Source of the DNA: Burkholderiales bacterium | Lineage (GTDB): Bacteria > Pseudomonadota > Gammaproteobacteria > Burkholderiales > Burkholderiaceae_C | Length of the DNA: 5,908 bases | Reading direction: 5' to 3' | Assembly (NCBI GenBank): GCA_028869035.1 | Contig: JAGWTL010000196.1 | Span: 1 to 5,908 of the forward strand | Program-made: the position numbers and the translations under genes | The notes under the pieces: model-generated | Seen by the model: the letters and a program-made list of their open reading frames with translations, nothing else | Database searches by the model: none | What the model was told of the DNA's origin: nothing | Part shown: one piece after another, positions 1-5,908 of the stretch | Numbering within the stretch: position 1 is the first letter of the stretch | How the letters are laid out: each line of letters begins with the position of its first letter

Positions 1-1005
1 GATGTAGCCGAACACGTTGTTGAGGAAGAAGAAGCTGATGCCGGCCATCACGCCGCCGAAGACGTAGATGGAGATACCCTCGCTGCGGAAGTGCAGGTAG
101 GCGAAAGGCAGGGCCAGCATGACCATCACCAGGCAGGACAGCGGGTAGAAGACCTTTTTCCAGAACTCGATCTCGTAGCGCTCGGCGGTCTGGGCGTTTT
201 CCTTGAGGTGACGGATGTACTGGAACAGGTCGATGGTGCTCATGCGCTCGGGCCGCAGCACGGCGGCCGAAACCATTTCACTGGAGATGCCCGTGGGCCA
301 TCGGAAGACCGGCACGCGGGTGCGTTCGATCCGGCTGAGGGCCAGGCCGGGCGCGTTGAACTCGGTGCGCTCGGCCTGTTCCAGGAGCCAGGCCTCGTCT
401 TCGGCAAAACGCGCCAGCGGCGCGTGTGTCATGGAGACCAGGGCGTTCTGGTTGTCGAATTCGAAGATGCGCACATCGCGCATATTGCCGTCGGAGTTGA
501 GCGAGCCCACATTGACGGCGAACTGGGCATAGGGCTCGCGTTCGCGCAACCAGGCGCCGGTCTGGCCCACGCTGAGCTTGCCCTCGTAACGCGCCTTGAG
601 CAGCTGGGCCGTGCGATCGGCCCAGGGGGCCAGGTAGTCGCCGACCACGAAGGTCAGCAGGGCGAAGGTGAAACCGGCCGTGAGCAGCATGCGCAGCGCG
701 CGCCACGGCCCCAGCCCGCTGGTGCGCAGGATGGTGAACTCAGAGCTCTGCGCCAGACGCGTCATGACGTAGATGGTGCCGATCAGCACCGTGATGGGCA
801 GCAGCTCATAGAGGTGGTTGGGAACCATCAGGGCCACGTAACTGGTGGCCTGGGGCACCTGGTAGGCCGCACCCAAGCCGGGGCGGCCGATGGCGGGCAA
901 CTGGTCGACGAAGTCGAAGAAGGCGAAGAGGGCCAGAAAACCCAGGGTGACGAAGACCACGGCCAGGAACATCTCGGCATGGATCAGGCGGCGTATGGTC
1001 CTCAC
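1..1005 (-). CDS. lptG: LPS export ABC transporter permease LptG (3' end cut by window edge)
   Basis: LptG is one of the two inner-membrane subunits of LptB2FG, which uses ATP hydrolysed by LptB to extract lipopolysaccharide from the inner membrane and pass it to LptC/LptA. The visible 335 residues have the YjgP/YjgQ family layout: membrane segments near residues 12-32, 61-83 and 104-124, a periplasmic beta-rich domain at about 130-275, then membrane segments at about 285-304 and 310-330. Residues 87-99 (SSEFTILRTSGLG) match the cytoplasmic coupling helix that contacts LptB, including the conserved acidic residue (E89 here). The family is usually about 350-390 residues, so a few tens of C-terminal residues are missing only because the window ends. 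The GTG start is chosen because it overlaps the lptF stop as GTGA and has a strong AAGGGGG Shine-Dalgarno 7 bases upstream; the next in-frame ATG, codon 12, would cut into the first membrane segment. Identity is near certain from the fold pattern plus pairing with lptF. Confidence 0.95.
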   Translation of the reverse strand, partial: MRTIRRLIHAEMFLAVVFVTLGFLALFAFFDFVDQLPAIGRPGLGAAYQVPQATSYVALMVPNHLYELLPITVLIGTIYVMTRLAQSSEFTILRTSGLGPWRALRMLLTAGFTFALLTFVVGDYLAPWADRTAQLLKARYEGKLSVGQTGAWLREREPYAQFAVNVGSLNSDGNMRDVRIFEFDNQNALVSMTHAPLARFAEDEAWLLEQAERTEFNAPGLALSRIERTRVPVFRWPTGISSEMVSAAVLRPERMSTIDLFQYIRHLKENAQTAERYEIEFWKKVFYPLSCLVMVMLALPFAYLHFRSEGISIYVFGGVMAGISFFFLNNVFGYI

Positions 1006-2117
1006 GAAGTCGCCCCCTTCTGCACTGTCGCCCTGGCGGGCAGGCGCAGGCGCCAGCCCCAGTTGTACTGGCGCTTGGCCAGCCACAGCAGGCCGGCGGC
1101 CAGCATGCCACCGTGCAGCAGCAGGTTGTAGGCGAGAAAGCCGATCTTGCCGCTGGCGATCCAGGTCTGGCCCAGGCTCAGCAGGTTCAGATAGACCTGG
1201 AACAGCAGGAGCGAGAACATCAGATTGCCCGAACGCCCGACCCGCGGGTTGACGCGCGTGGCCGCCAGGGCCAGCACGGCGAGGTTGAGCGCGGCCAGCA
1301 CGAAACCCAGGCGCATGGAGATCTCGCCCAGGTAGGCCAGGGAGGAGGGGTTGCGGATCAGTTCCAGCGTGGAAATGTTGCCCAGCGGCACGTCGATCTT
1401 TTGACCCAGCGGGTCCTGCGCCACGCGGATCTTGTAGCGTTCGAACTCGCCGATCTTCACGTCGGTCTTGCCGATGGTGCTCTCCAGGCGCTGACCGTTT
1501 TCCAGGACCAGAAAGCGGTCGTTGCCTATGAGTTCGGTGTGACCGCTGCGCGCCGAGGTCACGGTCTCCTTGCCGTTTTCTGTGGTGGCGACGAAGACGT
1601 TCTTGGCGCTGAATTCATTGAGCAGGCTTTTCTCGACGAAAAAGACACGGGTGCCGCCACCCGCTTCCTGGAACTGGCCTGGCTGCACGCGCTCCAGGTC
1701 GCCGCGGCTTTCGTACTGGGCGCGCATGGTCTCGACCTGCTGGTTGGACCAGGGCAGCACGAACACCGCCAGCGTGGCGATGGCCAGCAGGATGGGCCAG
1801 GCAAAACGCAGCAGCGGGCGCAGCAGGCTGAACAGGCCCATGCCGCTGGAGAACCAGATCACCATTTCACTGTCGGTGTACAGGCGCGAGAGCGTCATGA
1901 CGGTGGCCACGAACAGGCCCATGGTCATGATGTTGGGCAGGAAGGTCAGCAGCGTGTAGCCCATGACCAGCATCACGTCCGAGGGGTTGAAGCTGCCGCG
2001 CGAGGCCATGCCCAGGGTGCGGATCAGGGTCATGGTCATGACCACCGTGACCAGGATGATCAGCGTGGCGCCAAAGCTGCGCGCCAGCTCCTTGCGGATG
2101 GAGGAATCGAATAACAT
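1002..2117 (-). CDS. lptF: LPS export ABC transporter permease LptF
   Basis: LptF is the partner of LptG in the LptB2FG lipopolysaccharide extractor of the inner membrane. The 371 residues match the usual family length. Membrane segments are visible at about residues 15-33, 51-75 and 103-122, followed by a periplasmic beta-jellyroll-type domain at about 125-260 and a C-terminal membrane block at about 269-287, 298-316 and 326-347. The coupling helix that docks on LptB is recognisable at residues 81-94 (TDSEMVIWFSSGMG), with the conserved glutamate at E84. The stretch VNPRVGRSGNLMFS near 289-302 is typical of the family just before the later membrane helices. The ATG at 2117 is preceded by only a weak purine stretch (GACGAG), so expression may be modest; the MLFDSSIRKELARSF N-terminus agrees with family starts. 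The gene heads a two-gene unit with lptG and diverges from pepA across 22 bases. Confidence 0.97.
   Translation of the reverse strand: MLFDSSIRKELARSFGATLIILVTVVMTMTLIRTLGMASRGSFNPSDVMLVMGYTLLTFLPNIMTMGLFVATVMTLSRLYTDSEMVIWFSSGMGLFSLLRPLLRFAWPILLAIATLAVFVLPWSNQQVETMRAQYESRGDLERVQPGQFQEAGGGTRVFFVEKSLLNEFSAKNVFVATTENGKETVTSARSGHTELIGNDRFLVLENGQRLESTIGKTDVKIGEFERYKIRVAQDPLGQKIDVPLGNISTLELIRNPSSLAYLGEISMRLGFVLAALNLAVLALAATRVNPRVGRSGNLMFSLLLFQVYLNLLSLGQTWIASGKIGFLAYNLLLHGGMLAAGLLWLAKRQYNWGWRLRLPARATVQKGATS
1013..1019 (-). promoter_or_regulatory. Ribosome binding site of lptG, inside the end of lptF
   Basis: On the minus strand AAGGGGG lies 7 bases before the GTG at 1005. It is embedded in the last codons of lptF (encoding ...QKGATS) and decides the lptG start in favour of GTG. 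Together with the 4-base stop/start overlap it indicates translational coupling of lptF and lptG. Confidence 0.8.
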
Positions 2118-2139
2118 TGCTCGTCAGGAAAACGCCATT
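2118..2139. promoter_or_regulatory. Very short divergent lptF / pepA intergenic region
   Basis: Only 22 bases separate the two divergent start codons, so promoters for both directions must reach into the opposite gene. Weak -10-like hexamers are visible: TAACAT at 2112-2117 facing pepA, lying over the lptF start, and CATAAT (minus strand, 2137-2142) facing lptF, lying over the pepA start. Neither has a good -35 at 16-18 bases; TTGCGG at 2092-2097 is only 14 bases from TAACAT. The location of a promoter region follows from geometry; the exact elements are guesses. Confidence 0.4.
2126..2130 (+). promoter_or_regulatory. Ribosome binding site of pepA
   Basis: AGGAA lies 9 bases before the ATG at 2140. 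It selects that ATG over the open frame that continues upstream to 1963, which would run antisense through the start of lptF. Confidence 0.75.
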
Positions 2140-3612
2140 ATGAACTTCGAACTCAAGTCCCTGGATCTCGCCGGCGCCTCCGCGCAGTCTGCTGATGCCT
2201 TCATCCTCCTGGTCCCGGCCGGTTTCAAGCCGGGCCGCGACCCTTTGGCAGCCCTCGTGGGCCAGGCCCTCAAGGCCGGCGACCTGGACAGCCAGCCCGG
2301 CAAGCTGCTGGCCCTGTACCGCCCGGCCCAGGCCAAGGCGGCCCGGATGCTGCTGGTGGGCGTCGGCGACGGCACGCCGCGCCAGGTCAGGCTGGCCGTG
2401 GCGGCAGCCCTGGGCGCGCTGCGCGGCGGCACGCCGGCGGTCAAAAGGCTGCTGCTTTGTTTTGCCGGCGCCCCCCAGCGCGGTGCGCTGCGCGCGGCCG
2501 TCGCTGCCGTGGCCGATGCCAGCTACGTCTACACCACCACCAAGTCCAAGGTCGAGGGCCGCAGCCTGGCGCGCGTGACCCTGGGCGTACCCAAGCTGGC
2601 CGAGGCCAAGGCCGAGTTCGCCCAGGCCGCCGCGGCCGTGGCGGGCATCGAGCTGGCCAAGGAATGGGCCAACCGCCCGGCCAACCATGCCACGCCCACC
2701 GACCTGGCCCAGGCGGCGCGCGCCCTGGCCAAGTTTCCGAAGATCAGCTGCCAGGTGCTGGGGCCGCGCGAGGTGGCCAGGCTCAAGATGGGTTCTTTCA
2801 TGGCCGTGGCCCAGGGCTCGGAGCAGCCGCTGCGTTTCATCGTGCTGCAGTACAAGGGCGCGCCGGCCGCCCAGGCGCCCACCGTGCTGGTGGGCAAGGG
2901 CATCACCTTCGACACCGGTGGCATTTCCATCAAGCCCGCGGGCGAAATGGACGAGATGAAGTTCGACATGGGCGGTGCGGCCAGCGTGTTGGGGGTGTTC
3001 CGCGCCCTGGGCGAACTCGAGCCGGCCATCAATGTGGTGGGGCTGATCCCGAGTTGCGAGAACATGCCCGATGGCCGCGCCGTCAAGCCCGGCGACGTGG
3101 TGACCAGCATGAGCGGGCAAACCATCGAAATCCTCAACACCGACGCCGAAGGCCGCCTGATCCTCTGCGATGCACTGAGCTACGCAGAGCGCTTCAAGCC
3201 CGCGGCCGTGGTGGACATCGCCACGCTGACGGGTGCCTGCGTGATCGCGCTGGGGGCGGTGCGCAGCGGCCTGTTCAGTGCCGATGACGCGCTGGCCCAG
3301 CGCCTGCTGGCAGCCGGCGAGACCGCGCAGGACCTGTGCTGGCGCATGCCCCTGGACGATGACTATGCCGAGGGGCTCAAGAGCAACTTCGCCGACGTGG
3401 CCAATGTGGCCGGCCGCGCGGGCGGCGCCATCACGGCGGCCAAGTTCCTGCAGCGCTTCACGGCCAAGTTCCCTTGGGCGCACCTGGACATCGCCGGCAC
3501 CGCCTGGAAGAGCGGCGCGGCCAAGGGTTCGACCGGCCGGCCTGTGGGCCTGCTGCTGGAGTTCCTGCTGGCCCAGCAGGCGCCCACCAGATCCGGCCGT
3601 CGCAAGGCCTGA
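2140..3612 (+). CDS. pepA: Leucyl aminopeptidase PepA (M17 family)
   Basis: This cytosolic dinuclear-metal (Zn/Mn) aminopeptidase removes N-terminal residues such as leucine from peptides; the E. coli homologue also binds DNA as a XerC/XerD accessory protein and carAB regulator. The protein has 490 residues against about 503 in E. coli. The N-terminal macro-like domain covers roughly residues 1-160 and the catalytic domain the rest. All active-site residues are present at a constant offset of 17 from E. coli: metal ligands K253, D258, D276, D335 and E337, and catalytic K265 and R339. The M17 signature NTDAEGRL is at 333-340 and VGKGITFDTGG at 251-261. The ATG at 2140 fits the AGGAA ribosome site and a family-like N-terminus (MNFELKS). 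The C-terminus is a short basic tail (SGRRKA). The gene leads a unit with holC 20 bases downstream. Peptidase function is well supported; whether the DNA-binding role holds here cannot be judged from sequence alone. Confidence 0.98.
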   Translation: MNFELKSLDLAGASAQSADAFILLVPAGFKPGRDPLAALVGQALKAGDLDSQPGKLLALYRPAQAKAARMLLVGVGDGTPRQVRLAVAAALGALRGGTPAVKRLLLCFAGAPQRGALRAAVAAVADASYVYTTTKSKVEGRSLARVTLGVPKLAEAKAEFAQAAAAVAGIELAKEWANRPANHATPTDLAQAARALAKFPKISCQVLGPREVARLKMGSFMAVAQGSEQPLRFIVLQYKGAPAAQAPTVLVGKGITFDTGGISIKPAGEMDEMKFDMGGAASVLGVFRALGELEPAINVVGLIPSCENMPDGRAVKPGDVVTSMSGQTIEILNTDAEGRLILCDALSYAERFKPAAVVDIATLTGACVIALGAVRSGLFSADDALAQRLLAAGETAQDLCWRMPLDDDYAEGLKSNFADVANVAGRAGGAITAAKFLQRFTAKFPWAHLDIAGTAWKSGAAKGSTGRPVGLLLEFLLAQQAPTRSGRRKA

Positions 3613-3632
3613 GTCCAAGAGATCACGGCAGC

Positions 3633-4070
3633 ATGACCGAGGTGGCCTTTCATTTCAACGCGCCGGACAAGCTGGCCTACGCCTGCCGCCTGCTGCGCAA
3701 GGCGGTAGCGGCCGGCTCGCGCGTGGTGGTCACGGCTCCGGCCGATGCCCTGGCCCGGCTCGACACCCTGCTGTGGACGTTTTCCCAGACCGATTTTGTC
3801 GCCCATGTGCGCCAGCCGGCCGAGCCCGGCCTGCTGGCGGCTTCGCCCGTGGTGCTGACGGAAACGCCGGCGCAGGCCCTGCCGCACCGGCAGGTGCTGC
3901 TCAACCTGGGCACCCAGCTGCCGGCCGGGTTCGAGCAGTACCAGCGGGTCATCGAAGTCGTCAGCCTGGACGACGAAGACCGCCAGCAGGCTCGTGGTCG
4001 CTGGAAGCACTACACCGAACTCGGTTACACCATCGTCCGCCATGATTTGAATCTGAAGGGATCCAGCTGA
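3633..4070 (+). CDS. holC: DNA polymerase III chi subunit HolC
   Basis: Chi is an accessory subunit of the polymerase III clamp-loader complex; it binds the C-terminal tail of single-stranded DNA-binding protein and so ties the replisome to the lagging-strand template. The 145 residues match the E. coli length of 147. Recognisable features are the helix KLAYACRLLRKAV at 13-25, the strand RVVVTA at 30-35, and the hallmark LDTLLWTFSQTDFVAH at 43-58, which parallels LDEALWARPAESFVPH in E. coli. The C-terminal helix (ARGRWKHYTELGY, 120-132) keeps basic residues R117, R121 and K125 at the positions aligned with E. coli K124, R128 and K132, in the SSB-tail binding region. The ATG at 3633 gives the expected N-terminus (MTEVAFHFN); the ribosome site is weak (AAGAGA at 3617-3622). 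The open frame extends back to 3474 inside pepA, but that extension is not homologous to chi. The gene follows pepA by 20 bases and overlaps the next gene by one base. Confidence 0.95.
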   Translation: MTEVAFHFNAPDKLAYACRLLRKAVAAGSRVVVTAPADALARLDTLLWTFSQTDFVAHVRQPAEPGLLAASPVVLTETPAQALPHRQVLLNLGTQLPAGFEQYQRVIEVVSLDDEDRQQARGRWKHYTELGYTIVRHDLNLKGSS

Positions 4071-4378
4071 TGCCCGCGCTCACCAAGAAACTGCTGCGCA
4101 CCCTGCCCACCCTGACCGAGGTGGTGGACGTGCCCCCGCTGGCCGCCGCTGTACCGGGCGCTTCTGGCGATCTGGAGGAAGCTCTGGTCCGGCGCGTGCT
4201 GCAGCGCCTGGAGCCGACGCTGGACGCCCAGGTCCAGAAGGTGGTGGCCGATGCCTTGCAGGAGCAGATGAAGGATCTGGCCCCGCGCATACGCCAGCGT
4301 GTAGACAACGCCGTGCGCAAGGCCGTGACCCTGGCCGTGGCGGCCGAATCCGAGCTGCCGGCGGGCCGGGCGCGCTGA
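4070..4378 (+). CDS. Small helical protein of unknown function coupled to holC (DUF2486-like?)
   Basis: Function is not recognised. The 102-residue product has no signal peptide, no convincing membrane segment and no cysteine. An N-terminal segment with PTLTEVVDVPPL (residues 13-24) precedes a small linker (GASG), then a long amphipathic, charged helical region from about 34 to 92 with regularly spaced Val/Leu, suggesting a coiled coil or helical hairpin. The tail PAGRAR is basic. The ATG shares its A with the holC stop (TGATG), and AAGGG at 4056-4060 lies 9 bases upstream, so the start is well supported and translation is probably coupled to holC. Position after holC and the N-terminal TLTEVV motif recall the DUF2486 family of Burkholderiales; that assignment is from memory of the family, not from a search. 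Coding reality is supported by the overlap, the ribosome site and codon use like that of its neighbours. Confidence 0.8.
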   Translation: MPALTKKLLRTLPTLTEVVDVPPLAAAVPGASGDLEEALVRRVLQRLEPTLDAQVQKVVADALQEQMKDLAPRIRQRVDNAVRKAVTLAVAAESELPAGRAR

Positions 4379-4541
4379 AGCGCTGAAGACCTGCTCGCGA
4401 CGCCTGCGGGATCGTGAACGGGCGCGGGTGTTGCAAACCTTCACCACCGCGCATGGGTAAATGCCGTCATGCCGCCGAATTTGAGGTAGTCTTGCGTTCG
4501 CCAGTTTTTTTCACCTGCCCGTTTCTTTATTGGAGATCGTC
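4379..4541 (+). promoter_or_regulatory. Intergenic region with the presumed promoter of the substrate-binding protein gene
   Basis: This 163-base region separates the holC unit from the next gene. It turns noticeably A/T-richer from about 4478, with a seven-T run at 4505-4511, as expected of a promoter and leader. TAGTCT at 4487-4492 is a possible -10 but has no clear -35 at the right distance; TTGAGG at 4481-4486 and TTGCGT at 4492-4497 are -35-like but lack good -10 partners. No hairpin with a T-tract was found after the 4378 stop, so the upstream unit may end by another mechanism or read through. A tandem GCGCTGAA occurs at 4372-4387 across the stop. Confidence 0.35.
4532..4535 (+). promoter_or_regulatory. 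Ribosome binding site deciding the ATG start at 4542
   Basis: GGAG lies 6 bases before the ATG at 4542. An in-frame TTG at 4530 overlaps this ribosome site and is therefore unlikely to be the start; the ATG also gives a compact lipoprotein signal. Confidence 0.75.
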
Positions 4542-5717
4542 ATGCCCGTGAATCAAGTGAATCGTGTACTGATCGTTGTGGCCGCCGCGGCCCTCTTGGC
4601 CGCCTGCGGCAAGAAGGAGGAGGCGGCTTCCGGCGCCCCTGCGCTGCCGGTGGTGAAGATCGGCCACGTGGGTCCGATCAGCGGCGCCATTGCCCACCTG
4701 GGCAAGGACAATGAATACGGCGCCCGCATGGCCATCGACGAGCTCAATGCCGCCGGCGTCACCATCGACGGCAAGCAGGTCAAGCTCGAGCTGATGGCCG
4801 AGGATGACGGCGCCGATCCCAAGCAGGGCACGGCCGTGGCGCAGAAGCTGGCCGATGCCAAGGTGGCCGGCGTGATCGGCCATCTGAACTCGGGCACCAC
4901 CATCCCGGCCTCCAAGATCTACAGCGACGCCGGCATCCCGCAGATTTCCCCCTCCGCCACCAACCCCAAGTACACCCGCCAGGGCTACAAGACGGCCTTC
5001 CGCGTGGTGGCTGACGACGTGCACCTGGGCAGCACGCTGGGCAAGTACGCCGTGGGCACCCTCAAGGCCAAGAACGTCGCTGTGATCGACGACCGCACCG
5101 CCTACGGCCAGGGCGTGGCCGAGGAATTCACCAAGGCCGCCGAGGCCGCCGGCGCCAAGATCGTGGCCAAGGAGTTCACCACCGACAAGGCCACCGACTT
5201 CAACGCCATCCTGACCAGCATCAAGGGCAAGAAGCCCGACGTGGTCTTCTTCGGCGGCATGGACGCCGTGGGCGGCCCCATGCTCAAGCAAATGAAGTCC
5301 CTGGGCATCACGGCCAAGTTCATGGGCGGTGACGGCATCTGCACAGCCGAGCTGAGCAAGCTCGCGGGTGATGCGATCGGCAATGAGCAGGTCTTCTGCG
5401 CCGAGGCTGGTGGTGTCGAGGGCGAGGCCAAGGCCGGCATGGACAAGTTCCGCGCCGACTTCAAGACCAAGTTCAATGTCGACGTGCAGCTTTATTCGCC
5501 CTATGTCTACGACGCGACCAAGGTGCTGGTCGCTGCCATGGTCAAGGCCGGTTCCTCCGATCCCGCCAAGTACCTGCCGGTGCTGGCGGCCACAACCGAC
5601 TACAAGGGCGTGACCGGTCCGATCAGCTTCGACGAGAAGGGCGACATCAAGAATGGTGCGCTGACCCTCTTCACCTACCGTGGCGACAAACGGGAGCAGC
5701 TGGCCGTGGTCCGCTGA
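4542..5717 (+). CDS. LivJ-type branched-chain amino acid ABC transporter substrate-binding lipoprotein
   Basis: This periplasmic binding protein captures a small ligand, probably an amino acid of the Leu/Ile/Val type, and hands it to an ABC permease. The 391 residues begin with a lipoprotein signal: a hydrophobic core at 9-19 and lipobox LAAC with the acylated cysteine at C22, followed by a short charged linker (KKEEAASG). The mature part is a two-lobed type I fold (LivJ/LivK, Peripla_BP_6) from about 37. Family hallmarks are VKIGHVGPISG (38-48), an ELNAAG helix (67-72), GHLNSGTTIPAS (113-124), ISPSATNP (135-142), DDRTAYGQG (183-191) and the hinge-proximal SPYVYDA (319-325). S117/T119 and S138/T140 align with the LivJ ligand alpha-carboxyl/amino site, and E288 is near the usual acidic contact. 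C267 and C286 could form a disulfide. No permease or ATPase gene adjoins it and a terminator follows, so it is probably monocistronic. Exact ligand cannot be told from sequence; other amino acids or small carboxylates remain possible. Confidence 0.93.
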   Translation: MPVNQVNRVLIVVAAAALLAACGKKEEAASGAPALPVVKIGHVGPISGAIAHLGKDNEYGARMAIDELNAAGVTIDGKQVKLELMAEDDGADPKQGTAVAQKLADAKVAGVIGHLNSGTTIPASKIYSDAGIPQISPSATNPKYTRQGYKTAFRVVADDVHLGSTLGKYAVGTLKAKNVAVIDDRTAYGQGVAEEFTKAAEAAGAKIVAKEFTTDKATDFNAILTSIKGKKPDVVFFGGMDAVGGPMLKQMKSLGITAKFMGGDGICTAELSKLAGDAIGNEQVFCAEAGGVEGEAKAGMDKFRADFKTKFNVDVQLYSPYVYDATKVLVAAMVKAGSSDPAKYLPVLAATTDYKGVTGPISFDEKGDIKNGALTLFTYRGDKREQLAVVR

Positions 5718-5738
5718 TCGGGATTGCATCGCTCCTCC

Positions 5739-5767
5739 GAAAAAGCGCCTGCGGGCGCTTTTTCTTT
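5739..5767 (+). terminator. Rho-independent terminator after the substrate-binding protein gene
   Basis: A perfect 11-base-pair stem (5739-5749 with 5754-5764) encloses a TGCG tetraloop; the 3' arm ends in five T followed by CTTT. It starts 21 bases after the stop at 5717. Because the 5' arm carries a matching A run, the hairpin could also act on transcripts from the minus strand. Confidence 0.93.
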
Positions 5768-5811
5768 GCCTGTTGCGGCTCGGGTGCAGCCGTGTCGAAC
5801 CCAGGCTCGGT

Positions 5812-5817
5812 TACAAT
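5812..5817 (+). promoter_or_regulatory. Probable -10 element of the tRNA-Ser promoter
   Basis: TACAAT (five of six matches to TATAAT) lies 10 bases before the mature tRNA 5' end, which would place transcription start only a few bases upstream of the tRNA. No good -35 hexamer is seen at 16-18 bases; a 5-base-pair hairpin (5776-5780 with 5788-5792) sits between the preceding terminator and this element and has no obvious role. Confidence 0.6.
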
Positions 5818-5827
5818 AGTCGGCTTC

Positions 5828-5908
5828 GGAGGGGTGGATGAGCGGTTTAAGTCACACGCCTGGAAAGCGTGCGTGGGGTAAAACCCACCGCGGGTTCGAA
5901 TCCCGCCT
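5828..5908 (+). tRNA. tRNA-Ser (GGA anticodon), 3' end cut by window edge
   Basis: This class II tRNA decodes UCC and UCU serine codons. The acceptor 5' strand is GGAGGGG (5828-5834), followed by T8 and G9 and a D arm GAT...GTC (5837-5853). The anticodon stem CACGC/GCGTG (5855-5859 with 5867-5871) holds loop CTGGAAA with anticodon GGA at 5862-5864. A long variable arm GTGGG/CCCAC (5873-5877 with 5884-5888) is the serine-type mark, and the T arm GCGGG-TTCGAAT-CCCGC spans 5890-5906. Only the first two bases of the 3' acceptor strand (CT, 5907-5908) are inside the window; the remaining acceptor bases, the discriminator and any CCA lie beyond. The intact arms indicate a functional gene. Confidence 0.96.

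Noticed and set aside
91..2114. Long plus-strand open frames (91-1131 and 1113-2114) opposite lptG and lptF
   Set aside because: Low-complexity His/Gln/Gly/Ala-rich translations with no domain, typical of the antisense of GC-rich genes; the minus-strand LptG and LptF are unambiguous.
1963..2139. Upstream extension of the pepA frame
   Set aside because: It would run antisense through the lptF 5' end and has no PepA homology; the ATG at 2140 has an AGGAA ribosome site and a family-like N-terminus.
1867..3618. 583-codon minus-strand open frame opposite pepA running into lptF
   Set aside because: Composition is Gly/His/Gln/Arg-rich without motifs; it is the shadow of pepA, whose active-site residues are all conserved, and it overlaps lptF in another frame.
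3474..3632. Upstream extension of the holC frame into pepA
   Set aside because: Out-of-frame pepA sequence; chi proteins start at the residue corresponding to the ATG at 3633.
4372..4387. Tandem GCGCTGAA repeat at the end of the small gene
   Set aside because: Two 8-base copies only, most likely chance or a small duplication; no further copies seen.
4402..4425. Weak CGCC/GGCG inverted repeat after the small gene, considered as a terminator
   Set aside because: Only about four pairs with a long loop and no following T run.
4530..4541. TTG start four codons upstream for the substrate-binding protein
   Set aside because: The TTG overlaps the GGAG ribosome site used by the ATG at 4542 and adds acidic residue E2 to the signal peptide n-region.
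4527..5729. 400-codon minus-strand open frame opposite the substrate-binding protein gene
   Set aside because: Gly/His/Leu-rich antisense shadow; the plus strand has a ribosome site, lipobox and full family pattern.
5776..5792. Small hairpin CGGCT/AGCCG between the terminator and the tRNA
   Set aside because: Five base pairs, no T-tract and no recognisable regulatory pattern; frequent by chance in GC-rich DNA.

Overview
The window is GC-rich (about two thirds G+C by eye) and reads as an ordinary stretch of betaproteobacterial chromosome. Protein character and gene order point to Burkholderiales, perhaps a Comamonadaceae-like genome; the family-level placement is an inference. No insertion sequence, CRISPR array, phage gene or other sign of recent transfer was seen, and codon and base use look uniform throughout.

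Layout. On the minus strand, positions 1-2117 carry lptF followed by lptG, the two membrane subunits of the lipopolysaccharide export ABC transporter. They overlap by 4 bases (GTGA), and lptG runs off the left edge of the window. Only 22 bases separate the lptF start from a plus-strand unit that diverges from it: pepA (leucyl aminopeptidase, all metal and catalytic residues present), holC (DNA polymerase III chi subunit) and a 102-residue small protein whose start codon shares one base with the holC stop. After a 163-base intergenic region comes a gene for a LivJ-type ABC transporter substrate-binding lipoprotein, closed by a very clear rho-independent terminator. At the right edge a tRNA-Ser (anticodon GGA) begins after its own -10-like element; its last few 3' bases lie outside the window.

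How the genes relate. LptF and LptG form the LptB2FG core that extracts LPS from the inner membrane; LptB, LptC, LptA, LptD and LptE are not here. PepA is a cytosolic peptidase. HolC links the polymerase III clamp loader to SSB. The small protein after holC is unassigned, although its tight coupling to holC makes a chi-related role worth testing. The substrate-binding protein stands alone, with no permease or ATPase gene beside it, so it must work with a transporter encoded elsewhere. I found no convincing new system; the items most worth a second look are the small holC-coupled protein and the very tight lptF/pepA divergent junction.
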